Of a stretch of DNA of 64,000 nucleotides, positions 11,419-20,892 are shown in pieces. The stretch comes from Closterium sp. NIES-65. Its lineage: Eukaryota > Streptophyta > Zygnematophyceae > Desmidiales > Closteriaceae. The notes beneath the pieces were generated by a model that ran no database searches, was not told the DNA's origin, and was given only the letters and a program-made list of their open reading frames with translations. Both the position numbers and the translations under genes were made by a program. The stretch is taken from the NCBI GenBank assembly GCA_948144175.1, contig CANXME010002420.1, positions 2,430,001-2,494,000 on the forward strand, in the 5' to 3' direction. The first letter of the stretch is position 1. Each line of letters starts with the position of its first letter.

Positions 11419-12497
11419 TGTTGGTGTAAGGGCCTAATAAACTCAAGCTATTAAGACTTTATCAAACTTAAAACCTCTCGTCGGGGTCACCTCCAAGGGT
11501 CCTTGGGTGCCTGGTACAAGACCAGCCCCTATTATCGGGTCCGAGTTTGTAGAGAGAGGGATCAAGAGGGACTTAGTCAAAACAGCAAGAGTACCTTGAA
11601 CAGTCGCGCATGCGTATCGTGCAGACCGTAAATCGGATTAAGATGAGAATTTCCTATATTGAAGCTCATCTAAGAGCTTTAAAATAGGCCAAGTTGCCAT
11701 TACGAAGTTATGGCTCGGATAGCGTTAGCCTAGCGATTGGAGTGATAGCGTACTAGCGTTGACTCGGGTAGCATTCCGCCGTTGCACCGCGTAGAAACGA
11801 AATTCCAAGAAGGGAGGAATTCGCTTGAATCAATTTCACTATATTCAGGTACAAACAGAGAAGGAATCAATAGCTCTAGCTAGCAAGGACCTTGGGAATC
11901 AACCCGGGAACAACCAGGGATCATCCCAAATAATTCCAAGCAACAGAACCAACCTGGCTGGATAAAATAGCAGGTGGTAGGTTGGTGAACAACCTCTGGT
12001 TCTGTTTTTCCAACCTGGGAAAACAACAACCAGGTTCAGGTCCTAAAAACTGAACCTGTTTTGTCTTTGCCCAACCAGCCAAATGCTGGTTCCGCTGGTT
12101 TCCCCTGGCCCTGTAGCATGCAGATACAGACAAACAACATCCAACCTTCACCTAAATTGTACCCCTATAGTGCCTGCCCTGCTACACTATAGTCAACCAA
12201 ACAAAACAGTACAATTTCGAGTTGGATAGAACTGAATCTGCGCAATCAAGCTAAGCCGAACCGCAAAGCTTCCATCTTGGGTTCCTTTGCGAGCTCGTCC
12301 TTTCTGCTTGTACTGTTCATAGCGCGTACAATAATGTGCCAAAGCGCACATTGTGCGAGTACCTGCAAATGCTTCAAGCGAAAATTGCGAAAGCAAACAA
12401 ACACACGAACATACCATTCATACGCAAATGCAATCGCACACACATACTCGTATAAACAGACAGCAGGATGTAGTGCAATTTGAATTTGCATCCAACA
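11419..12497 (-). repeat. 5' LTR of M1 (1079 bp)
   Basis: Complete LTR with termini TGTTGGATGC (at 12497, minus strand) and CCTTACACCAACA (at 11419). It borders the PBS on the left and N2 pol sequence on the right. The N2 reading frame continues into the LTR as KFCWMQIQIA, which shows the abrupt junction. Confidence 0.9.
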
Positions 12498-13053
12498 GAA
12501 CTTCCCACTAACGGCTGCATCTGCCAACAAGACATGAAGGGTAGGGGGTTTGGCAGTGGGAGCAAATATCTCATTGAAGTCCCGCTTCTCCTTATGCATA
12601 AACCCCTTAGCCACCAACCTACACTTGTAGATGGTGACGTGCCCCTTGTCGTCAGTCTTGATCGTTAGCACCCACTTGCATTGTACCGCTTTCTTTCCCT
12701 CAGGCAGCACCACTAGTTCCCAAGTCCCATTCTCCAGCAGGCTCTGGTACTCAGCATCCCTAGAAGCCAGCCATTTGTCCCTATCTGGTCCAGCTAATGC
12801 CTCCTCTCTGCTAGCTGGTTCCTCTGGTGCAGGGGCAAGAAAACAGTACGCAGGCTCATCCTCCTCATCCGGGTCATAGCCATGCGGTAGAATCAGCAAT
12901 GCCTCCTCAGTCCCAAGCTACTGCTCTGCTATATTAGCTCCTGCAGTCAGCTTTTTAGTAGCCATACGGGTACGTCCTGGCCTGAAGGTCTCCCATCCCT
13001 TCATAACGACACCTTTCGGCTTCTTTCCCTCACCACCCTCTGCAGCTGCCTCT
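12498..13053 (-). pseudogene. N2 pol remnant: linker and start of RT, fused to gag
   Basis: Minus-strand pol sequence. It starts in the acidic linker (GEAAAEGGEGKKPKGVVMKGWE), passes RPGRTRMATKKLTAG and a stop near 12918, then LILPHGYDPDEEDEPAYCFLAPAP and the start of RT (VQCKWVLTIKTDDKG, RLVAKGFMHKEKRDFNEIFAP, LADAAVSGKF). It ends exactly at the M1 LTR at 12497. Its upstream end is fused directly to gag at about 13050-13056, so protease and integrase are missing. Another short deletion lies in the linker. Confidence 0.85.
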
Positions 13054-14830
13054 CCTCCTGAATCTTCGTCCGCACCCACTCGAGCGTCCACAAGCTCTGG
13101 TTCTGCGGCAAGCTCAATCCGCTCGTGAATTGAAACCACGATTCCGGCAGCACCGAGAGCATCTTCAGGCACTTTGTCTGCTCAGGGTAGGTGATTCCCG
13201 CGATCGCCAGCTTCGCGTAGAGATCACGCATCTCGTCCAGGATAGGTTGCACCGGCTCTCCCTCGCTTAGGCGCAACGCGGACAGCTCCCTCTCCATCAT
13301 GAGCGTCGCAGCGACGAAGGTAGGGGTGTGCAGCTCCTTTAACACCGTCCACGCCTTCGGACTGCACTCAACCTCCGGCAGCAGGTGCATGACGTGGTGA
13401 CGCTGGTTCAGCTCCAAACTCTGCGACATCAAATAGTTGCCAGCCGAGGCGCGCTCGTCCCAATCTTCCTGTAGGGCTGGGTCACTCGGTCTAGGATCCT
13501 CTGTTGGGTGCAAATTCACATTGCACGACATCCTGCCGTCTGTTTGTACGAGTATGCGTGTGCGAATGCATTTGCGCGTGAATAGTATGTTCGTGTGTTT
13601 GTTTGCTTTCGCAATTTTCGCTTGCATTTGCAGGTACTCGCACAATGTGCGCTTCGGCATAACATTGTACGCGCTATGAACAGTACAAGCAGAAAGGACG
13701 AGCTCGCAAAGGAACCCAAGATAGAAGCTTTGCGGTTCGGCTTACTTGATTGCGCAGATTCAGTTCTATCCAACTCGAAATTGTACTTTTTTGTTTGGTT
13801 CACTATAGTGTAGCAGGGCAGGCACTATAGGGGTACAATTTAGGTGAAGGTTGGATGTTGTTTGTCTGTATCTGCATGCTACAGGGCCAGGGGAAACCAG
13901 CAGAACCAGCATTTGGCTGGTTGGGCAAAGACAAAACAGGTTCTGTTTTTAGGACCTGAACCTGGTTGTTGTTTTCCCAGGTTGGAAAAACAGAACCAGA
14001 GGTTGTTCACCAACCTACCACCTGCTATTTTGTCCAGCCAGGCTGGTTCTGTTGCTTGGAATTATTTGGGATCATCCCTGGTTGTTCCCAGGTTGATTCC
14101 CAAGGTCCTTGCTAGCTAGAGCTATTTATTCCTTCTCTGTTTGTACCTGAATATAGTGAAATTTATTCAAGCGAATTCCTCCCTTCCTGGAATTTCGTTT
14201 CTACGCGGTGCGACGGCGGAATGCTACCCGAGTCAACGCTAGTACGCTAGCACTCCAACGCTAGGCTAACGCTGTCCGAGCCATAACTTCGTAATGGCAG
14301 AACTTTTCGCGAGGCAACTTGGCTTATTTTAAAGTTCTTAGAGTCAGCTTCGATATAGGAAAGTCTCGGCTTAATCCGATCTACGGTCTGTACGATACGC
14401 TGCGCGACGTTCAAGGTACTCTTGCTGTTTTGATTTAGTCCCTCTTGATCCCTCTCTCTACAAACTCGGACCCGAGGATAGGTGCTGGTCTTGTACCAGG
14501 CACCCAAGGACCCTTGGAGGTGACCCCGAGGAGAGGTTTTAAGTGAGATAAAGTCTTAATAGCTTGAGTTTATTAGGCCCTAAAACCAACATCCTCCCCA
14601 ATCAATGGTTTCAGCAAACCGATCTGACGGAAATAAAGTTGCATTGTCCAGGCCCAATCATCATAGCCCTCACCATTGAACTTCTCGACAGTGAAGTTTT
14701 TCAGCACCTCCTTGATCAGCAAGCCCTGGCTTGTTCGTGCTCCTCTTGGCGCAGAAACACCAGTATCTTGGCTGCCGCTACGATCTTGGGCTGAAGATTC
14801 ACCAGCTACCGCCGAGGTGTTGCCCGCCAT
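13054..14830 (-). pseudogene. N2 copia gag, interrupted by a solo LTR
   Basis: The gag N-terminus is at 14830-14592 (MAGNTSAVAGESS..., VEKFNGEGYDDWAWTMQLYF, LLKPLIGED). It is interrupted by a solo LTR (13502-14591) and continues at 13501-13054 (PALQEDWDERASAGNYLMSQ, LLPEVECSPKAW, LSVLPESWFQFTSG, VRTKIQEE). Unlike M0 and M1, this copy still has the sense codon (Asn) at the AGNYLMSQ position. Joining the two halves at the TCCTC duplication restores continuous Gag similarity. Downstream it is fused to pol linker at short shared purine sequence (gaggag-like). Confidence 0.88.
13502..14591 (+). mobile_element. Solo LTR (1090 bp) inserted in N2 gag
   Basis: A full-length LTR of the long-LTR family in plus orientation, TGTTGGGTGC...AAAACCAACA, with no internal region. 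It is flanked by a perfect 5-bp target duplication TCCTC (13497-13501 and 14592-14596). It represents an insertion later reduced by LTR-LTR recombination. Confidence 0.93.
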
Positions 14831-14861
14831 AGCTACCTATAACGAGGATCACTATAAAGCA

Positions 14862-14873
14862 GCTCTGATACCA
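14862..14873 (-). other. Primer-binding site of N2
   Basis: TGGTATCAGAGC on the minus strand, between the N2 gag start and the N2 5' LTR, three bases from the LTR. Confidence 0.85.
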
Positions 14874-14876
14874 GCT

Positions 14877-15847
14877 TGTTGGTGTAAGGGCCTAATAAAC
14901 TCAAGCTATTAAGACTTTATCAAACTTAAAACCTCTCTTCGGGGTCACCTCCAAGGGTCTTTGGGTGCCTGGTACAAGACCAGCCCCTATCCTTTGGTCC
15001 GAGTTTGTAGAGAGAGGGATCAAGAGGGATCAAGAGCTTTAAAATGAACCAAGTTGCCTCGCGAAAAGTTCTGCCATTACGAAGTTATGGCTCGGACAGC
15101 GTTTGCCTAGTGTTGGAGTGCTAGCGTACTAGCGTTGACTCGGGTAGCATTACGCCGTTGAACCGCGTAGAAACGAAATTCCAGTAAGGGAGGAATTCGC
15201 TTGAATCAAATTGACTATATTCAGGTACAAACAGAGAAGGAATAAATAGTTCTAGCTAGAAAGGACCTTAGGAATCAACCTGGGAACAACCAGGGATGAT
15301 CCCAAATAATTCCAAGCAATAGAACCAACCTGGCTGGACAAAACAGCAGGTGGTAGGTTGGAAAACAACTTCTGGTTCTGTTTTTCCAACCTGGGAAAAC
15401 AACAACCAGATTCAGGTGCAATGTAAATCTGCACCCAACAACAACAACAACCTGTTGTGCAAAATGAATCTGCACCCAACACAAACAATATCCAACCTTC
15501 ACCTAAATTGTACCCCTATAGTGCCTGCTTTGCTACACTATAGTTAACCAAACAAAGCAGTACAATTACAAGTTGGATAGAACTGAATCTGCGCAATCAA
15601 TTCGACCGAACTGCAAAGCTTCCATCTTGGGTTCCTTTGCGAGCTCGTCCTTTCTGCTGGCACTGTTCATAGCGCGTACAATGTTGTGCCGAAGCGTACA
15701 ACGCGTGAGTACTTGCAAATGCTTCAAGCAAAAATTGCGAAAGCAAATAAACACTCGAACACTTCATTCACACCCAAATGCATTCGTACACGCATACTCG
15801 TACAAACAGACGGCAGGATGTCGTGCAATGTGAATTTGCAACCAACA
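14877..15847 (-). repeat. 5' LTR of N2 (971 bp, rearranged inside)
   Basis: Ends are intact (tgttggtgtaagggcc at 14877; ..gcaaccaaca at 15847). It has a deletion near 15020-15035 and a foreign-looking patch at about 15415-15482. That patch contains two copies of the LTR's own terminal sequence (..tctgcacccaaca) around an (aac)n run. Confidence 0.82.
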
Positions 15848-16055
15848 GTAGGTGCCATAACCTCTTGCATGGCAGGTGCGGTGACCGGCGTGCTGAGTGC
15901 TGGGTGCAAGCCGACGAGCTATTCTCCGAGCAGTACTGGGCTGGGCCGCCCGAGGCTGCTGTTGCTGCTGAGCTGGTTGAGCTGCTGTGTTGCTGTGCTG
16001 CTGTGCTACTGCGCTGCCCGACCCGTCCTGTCTGGTGAGACCGTCTACTGGTGTC

Positions 16056-17163
16056 ATGGCTACCCCTAGTGTCCTCGCTTTTGACGCTGAGGGTCGCGCC
16101 ATTGACTTTGAGGTCTGGGTCGACGACTTGCAGCTGTTCTTGCAGTGCGATAGAGCAGACGGCCTTTCTCTCTTTGACCTCACTTCTGGCGCCTCTCCTG
16201 CCCCTACTGCTGATGCTGATCCCACTGTGCGCTCTCAGTGGGCTACCCGCGATGCTGCTACACGTCTTGCTGTGCGTCGCCACCTCCCTACCTCTGAGCG
16301 CGCGCACTTTAGTCAGTACAAGAGTGCTCAGACCTTGTACGACGCTGTAGTTGCGCGCTACTCTTCCCCTGCCACTGCTGCACTGAGCCGTCTCATTCTT
16401 CCCTACCTCTTTCCTGACCTCTCTGCCTTTCCCACTATCGCTGACCTCATTACGCACCTCCGCACTAGTGACACTCGCTACCGCGCCGCCCTTCCTGCTG
16501 AGTTCTGCGCCAAGAACCCCCCCCCCATGTACATCACTCTCTACTACGTAGTCGCGCGCCTCCCCGACTCTCTTCGCGTAGTCAGGGACCACTTTCTCGC
16601 AGTCTATCCCACCGCCCTCACTGTCGACCTCCTCGAGAAGGCCCTCCTCGCGGCGGAGAAGAGCATCGTCGCTGTAGGAGCTTCTCGGGGTGACCCTCGC
16701 ACCCCCATCTTTGAGGGGTGCTCTTCTTCCCCCCTACTGCCCTCTGTTGCCTCTGCTGCTGCTGCCGACCTGCTTGGTCTTGAGTCGGTCGGCGCGGCGT
16801 CTGCCCCTAGTGGGCGACGCCGCTCTGGCAAGGGCAAGGGGGGCAAGGGCGCGGGTGGAGCTGGAGGGGGCGGTGGAGGTAGCGGTGGAGGCGGCGGAGG
16901 GAGTGGGGGTGGCGGCGGGAGTGGTGGAGGGGGTGGTGGTGGTAGTGGTGGCAGCGGCGGCGGAGGCGGCGGAGGTGGCGGCAGCGGTGGTGGTGGCGGC
17001 AGCGGTGGCGGTGGAGGCGGTGGAGGGGGCGGAGGAGGAGGCGGTGGTGGCGGAGGGGGTGGAGCTGGTCGGGGTGGTACCCAGCAGCGGAGCGGCGGTG
17101 GTGGTGGTCAGCGCCCGCAGCAGCAGCAGCAGCAGCGTTCGCGGGACATCCCTCCGCCCCAGC
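16056..17163 (+). pseudogene. Copia gag of B1, Gly-rich C-terminus
   Basis: The most intact Gag N-terminal half of this family here: 369 codons open from ATG 16056. It has an N-terminal MATPSVLAFDAEGRAIDFEVW, then the UBN2-type core (SQWATRDAATRLAVRRHLP, LYDAVVARYSSP, LPYLFPDLSAFP, ITHLRTSDTRYRAALP, YITLYYVVARLPDSLR, VGASRGDPRTPIFEGC). A basic SGRRRSGKGKGGKG precedes a Gly/Ser tract of about 80 residues (GGN repeats, 16855-17075). Upstream in-frame codons back to 15987 encode leader sequence, and MATPSV is the start conserved in D1 and E1. At 17163 the frame runs into an inverted RT fragment and stops at 17349-17351. The zinc-binding region and all of pol are lost. Confidence 0.85.
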
Positions 17164-17424
17164 AGAAACAGCAACGGGTCAGCAGTAGAAGGGGCAAACC
17201 CAAGAGCCGCAAGCGTAGTCCTCAGTGTGTCGTGCCACTCACGCGGTGCCTGGCGGAGACTGTAGAGTGGCCGTCGGAGGCTCCACTGGGTGCCAGGAGG
17301 GAAAGTCCCAGTGAAGCCAGGTGGACGGCGCAGCAAGATCTCCTCGTGTAGGCTACCCTGCAAGAACGCAGTGCTGAAGTCGAGAGAGTGAACGCAGTGA
17401 CCACTGGACTCCGCCCTCCGCACT
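17164..17424 (-). pseudogene. Inverted RT and RNase H scraps in B1
   Basis: The minus strand encodes HSLDFSTAFLQGSLHEEI, LRRPPGFTGTFPPGTQW and RQAPREWHDTLRTTLAALGF, which is RT up to just before the YVDD motif. A separate minus-strand scrap (GGRSPVV, about 17393-17424) derives from the start of RNase H. Plus-strand sequence lies on both sides. Confidence 0.85.
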
Positions 17425-17503
17425 TGCGCCTTGTGACCATCAGCGCTTCTGCACCCAGCTGGGTCTTGTGCCTGTCTTGCCTCACTTGCTCTCCTCTTGA
17501 CTT
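17425..17503 (+). pseudogene. RNase H C-terminal end of B1
   Basis: The plus strand reads ALAPCDHQRFCTQLGLV then LPHLL and a TGA, the conserved end of pol in E1 (55750-55827). The catalytic part of RNase H is missing. A short untranslated tail with gatccaccctgagc and a purine tract tatgggggtg leads to the 3' LTR. Confidence 0.8.
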
Positions 17504-17705
17504 TACTTGTACTGTGACATATATATACCTGCTCTTGCTTGTCTAGCTTTATATATATGTCTGTACTCTTGCATGTGAACTGGCCTTTGGCCTTGCTCTT
17601 GTGCTCGGACTGTGTGGTGACTTTGTGATCCACCCTGAGCTTTGCTTTGTCTTGCTTGACTGGTCTTGTGACCCCTTGTTCTCCCCCACTTTGCCTATGG
17701 GGGTG

Positions 17706-17837
17706 TGTCAGAACATATATATAGCTTATACTATTGTGTAGGCTGTAGTGGGGTATCCCATAGGGGGTACAACCCAGTTAGGGTTTCCCATTTGTACTCA
17801 CTTCATTCATAGTTCATTCATTCTCGTTCTATTCTCA
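17706..17837 (+). repeat. 3' LTR of B1 (132 bp)
   Basis: TGTCAGAACATATAT...CTATTCTCA, close to the 128-bp LTRs of E1 (47878-48005, 56037-56164). It holds the shared core gtaggctgtagtgggg and gggggtacaaccc. Confidence 0.82.
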
Positions 17838-17984
17838 ACACTCATGTCGTTAAGTAATGCAATCACTCATATGTCTAATTAACACACTTACTCGTGGTAT
17901 CATTCATATGGCTTAGGAAAGCCCTTACTACTCATATTACTAAGTAACGCAGTTAATCTTAGTACCACCCATACAAATAAATAT
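17838..17984. repeat. Left part of a 37-bp tandem repeat array
   Basis: Degenerate units around the theme ttagtacca-ctcatat-ggctaagtaacgcacttactc, with about four partial or diverged copies. The array is cut by F1. Joining the left end to the right part after removing one copy of the target duplication restores an exact 37-bp unit. Confidence 0.85.
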
Positions 17985-18217
17985 TGTTGAGAATAGTGGC
18001 ATAGGTAGAAGTTAGGTTTAGGGCCTAGGCTTGGTAGCCTAGGCCAAGGGGGAGTCGAGAAAGTTGTGCCAAGAGTGGAAGTCGAGAATGGGAATGGTGT
18101 TCACTATAGCACTAGGGTACATATAGCAAACAGAGCATGCAAAGAAGGTGCACCACCAATAGTTTATAATAACTACACTAAACTACAGCTATAGGCAGTT
18201 ACATATATATTCTAACA
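17985..18217 (-). repeat. 3' LTR of F1
   Basis: 233 bp, same length as its partner at 19328-19560 with few differences. It carries the near-palindromic hairpin gcctaggcttggtagcctaggc and the core motif gctatatgtaccc (minus strand). Confidence 0.88.
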
Positions 18218-19327
18218 CTCCCCCATAGCTGCATGCAGCAAGAGTTTGTGCAGAACACAACCTGCAGGGGTACACCAGCAACAGCAACAGCAGGCACGGT
18301 AACAGAGCAGGTACAGCAGTAAAGGGACGGGCGACAGCAAGACATTCCTGCCACCCCCTTACTCTCTTCCCCCCCCCCCCGACCACAGGAGGGGCAGCAG
18401 GGAGAGAGAGGAGGCGGGCTGGCTCTGGCTGGTCACCCCCTCCATCCCCTCACCCTCCCCCCCACACTGCTGCAGGAGCAGCAGAGGGGGGAAGAGAGGA
18501 GAGGTGGAGGGACGGCTGCTGGTTGGTCTCACACCCGCCACCCCAGTGCCACTCCCCCGGCTCCCCCACACCCTCACACCCTCCCCCCCAGCGGCAGCTG
18601 CAGCAGTGGGAACGAAAGGAGGAGGAGGGGAAGGGAAGCACACCACCCATCACCCCCACACCCGCCACCCCCATACCCTCCCCCCTACGGCTGCAAGGAG
18701 ACGAAGGAGGAGGGGGTGGGCGGGGAGAAAGCCGCAGAGCGGCTACAGAGGGTCGGCGCGGGTAGGTCAGGGGCGGCTACAGCGAGTGCAGGCGCGGGGT
18801 GAGGCAGAGGCGGCTGCACCGAGTGCAAGAGCGGGGGCGGCTGCTCCAAGGGCAGGCGCTGGGTGGTGCAGGGGCGGCTGCAGCGAGTGCAGGCGCGGGT
18901 GAGGCAGGGGCACCGCCGCGGGCGCCAGGGGCGGGTCCGCGGCGGCTCAGGACACCGTCGCGAGCGCCAGGGGCGGTTCCGCGGGGGCTCAGGGCACCGT
19001 CGCGGGCGCGAGAGGCGGGTCCGCGGCGGCTCAGGTCACCGTCGCGGGCGCCAGGGGCGGGTCCGTGGCGGCTCAGGGAACCGTCGCGAGCGCCAGGGGA
19101 GGTTCCGCGACGGCTCAGGGCACCGTCGCGCACCACGGGGCACGCGACGGGCTGTTCAGGGCACCGTTGCATGCCACGGGGCGCACGACGAGCAGGTAAA
19201 ACGTCACGCGCCACCCGGGCGCGGGACAAAAGGAAATTCGCCACGCGCCCGCGGCGCGCGACCGGAAAAACAGCAGCGGAAGCTTGAGGCAGGCCCACAG
19301 GCCAGGACGTATCAGGCTCTAATGCCA
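18218..19327. other. Internal region of F1, non-coding
   Basis: GC-rich leader-like DNA. It holds polypyrimidine and ccccc runs (18360-18480) and a ~42-bp imperfect tandem repeat (caccgtcgcgggcgccaggg.., about 18905-19130). The open frames across it in several phases are Gly/Arg/Pro-rich products of base composition with no recognisable domain. Confidence 0.7.
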
Positions 19328-19560
19328 TGTTGAGAATAGTGGCATAAGCAGAAGTTAGGTGTAGGGCCTAGGCTTGGTAGCCTAGGCCAAGGGGGAGTCG
19401 AGAAAGTTGTGCCAAGAGAGGAAGTCGAGAATGGGAATGGTGTTCACTATAGCACTAGGGTACATATAGCAAACAGAGCATACAAAGAAGGTGCACCACC
19501 AACAGTTTATAATAACTACACTAAACTAAAGCTACAGGCAGTTAGTTATATATTCTAACA
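19328..19560 (-). repeat. 5' LTR of F1
   Basis: 233 bp, TGTTAGAATATATAAC... to ...CTATTCTCAACA on the minus strand, bordered on the left by the PBS at 19316-19327. Confidence 0.88.
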
Positions 19561-19900
19561 AGTATCGCACTTACTCTTTGAACCTCTCATATGGCTAAGT
19601 ATCACACATACTCTTAATACCAGTCATTTGGCTTAGTAACAAACATACTCGTAGAACCACTCATATCATTAAATAACGCACTCACTATTAGTATCACTCA
19701 TACAACTAAAATTCGCACTTACCCTTAGTACCACTCATAGTGCTAAGTAATGTACATGCTCTTAGTACCATTCGTATCGCTAAGTAATGCACTTACAAAT
19801 AGTACCACTCTTATTGGTAATTAGCGCGCTTATTCTTAGTACCACTCATATGAATATTTAACGCAATTAATTTTATTACCACACATATTGGTAAGCTCCG
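19561..19900. repeat. Right part of the 37-bp tandem repeat array
   Basis: Unit starts fall at 19577, 19614, 19651, 19688, 19725, 19762, 19799, 19836 and 19873, exactly 37 bp apart. The consensus is about ttagtaccactcatatggct followed by aagtaacgcacttactc. Copies differ by substitutions only, so the spacing is kept without indels. Confidence 0.92.
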
Positions 19901-20135
19901 AACAGAAGCTCCCTGCTCTATGCCTCCACGAACGCTACACACGACTGATCACGTGATTAACCAAGGTAAATCACGACGTCATTTCCCATTAACTAGCAAG
20001 GCTGCTTCACCTTGCACAAGTACTCGGGGTTTATCTCCCGCCTTTCGCCTCAGAAAATATACCCTCTTCAAAGTATAGGGACGTACTTATGTCAAAGGAG
20101 CAAGCCCGGGTTGGAAAATGCCCCGCCTCCGTGAT
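19901..20135. other. Intervening DNA, no gene seen
   Basis: 235 bp between the 37-bp array and C1. No open frame or repeat is recognised. It ends in the CACAA target duplication (20136-20140) of C1. Confidence 0.5.
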
Positions 20136-20140
20136 CACAA

Positions 20141-20267
20141 TGTCAAACATTGCACATGTTACTGATCTGTAGGCTACAGTGGGTTTAGCCTTTGGGGGTA
20201 CAACATTCTAGTGTTTTCCTACTCGTACTCCCAATCTTGCTAGTCCAACGACTTCTCATTCTCAACA
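20141..20267 (+). repeat. 5' LTR of C1 (127 bp)
   Basis: TGTCAAACATTGCAC...CATTCTCAACA. It contains the core gtaggctacagtggg and gggggtacaac also found in the B1, D1, E1 and H LTRs. The PBS follows immediately. Confidence 0.93.
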
Positions 20268-20892
20268 TGGTATTAAGAGCCTAGGTTAGGGACCTAGGAC
20301 CGATTACCTAAGGGCCCACCGATCCGCTACAGGTGCCCTCGTGCGCCCTACTGTCTTAGCGCCCTCGAGCGCCTCTCTCCTAGTGCGCCCTCGTGCGCCC
20401 TCCTCTCACGCTGCTCGTTTTGCAGCTCGCTAGCAGCCCGAGCGCGGCCCCGCGTTTTTAGCGCGAGTAGGAAATTCGCCGCCTAGGGCGGCCCGATTTT
20501 TTTTTTCTCGCGAGCCTCAGCAGGCCGTTGCCCGTAGGCCCCGCCCGCCCCTAGGCCGACGCTCGACCCACCGCAGCCTGCTCGCAAGTCGCAGCCCGAG
20601 CGCAGCGGCGATCGCGCGTCAGCTGCTGCAGCTAGCGCTTAGCCGCCGCACGAACGCAGCCGCGGCCCGCGCGCAGCTGCAGCCTAGGCGCTGCCGCGCA
20701 CCGAGCATAGGCCCGCCGTCACGCCACCCTACCTACCCGAGCCGCGCCGCCCGAGTCGCGCCGCCCTGACCGAGCCGTGCCGCCCCACCTGCAGCAACTG
20801 CTCTTACTGCTCCTACTGCTACTGCTACTACTTTTGTTACTTTTGCTACTGCTACTACTGCTAGTGCTACTCCTGCTACTGCTACTGCCACT
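20268..20892 (+). other. C1 PBS and leader
   Basis: The PBS-like tggtattaagagc at 20268-20280 deviates from TGGTATCAGAGC by substitution and insertion. The ~610-bp leader is GC-rich (cgcccta / gagcgcc motifs) and ends in a (ctg/cta)n-type run at about 20790-20890 just before the Gag ATG. No protein domain. Confidence 0.75.

Larger units (their letters stand above)
5772..12497 (-). mobile_element. M1: nearly complete Ty1/copia retrotransposon
   Basis: A 6.7-kb minus-strand element with two LTRs of 1079 and 1092 bp, PBS, gag, protease, integrase, RT and RNase H in copia order. Termini are TGTTGG...CCAACA. Flanking 5-mers differ (aattt on the left, gaact on the right), so no target duplication is seen. 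The right flank is pol sequence of N2, which suggests insertion into or recombination with N2. It is the best-preserved copy of the long-LTR family here, with one 876-codon open frame for integrase-RT-RNase H. Confidence 0.9.
15848..17837 (+). mobile_element. B1: scrambled copia element with short LTR
   Basis: No 5' LTR is present. The order is leader (15848-16055), gag (+), RT fragment (-), a short RNase H fragment (-), the RNase H C-terminus (+), an untranslated tail, and a 3' LTR at 17706-17837. The family matches the outer part of E1: the Gag start MATPSVLAFD and the LTR start TGTCAGAACAT are shared. The N2 LTR abuts its left end. Confidence 0.8.
17985..19560 (-). mobile_element. F1: 1.58-kb non-autonomous LTR retrotransposon
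   Basis: Two 233-bp LTRs (17985-18217 and 19328-19560; TGTTAGAAT... to ...CTCAACA on the minus strand) flank an 1110-bp internal region with no Gag or Pol. The minus-strand PBS at 19316-19327 reads TGGCATTAGAGC, 10 of 12 with the initiator-Met PBS. A purine tract ATGGGGGAG lies beside the left LTR. Flanking 5-mers aatat (left) and agtat (right) match at 4 of 5. The internal region is GC-rich and includes ~42-bp tandem repeats at about 18905-19130. It must have been mobilised in trans. Confidence 0.88.

Noticed and set aside
15764..16592. 274-codon minus-strand open frame
   Set aside because: It is antisense to the B1 gag and N2 LTR with no domain; a shadow of the real frame.
16850..17090. 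Glycine-rich structural protein gene
   Set aside because: The GGN tract is the C-terminal part of a copia Gag (MATPSV... start, UBN2-type core), also present in C1, D1, E1 and G1.
17838..19900. CRISPR array with 37-bp repeats
   Set aside because: The 37-bp units are directly adjacent with no unique spacers; it is a tandem satellite.
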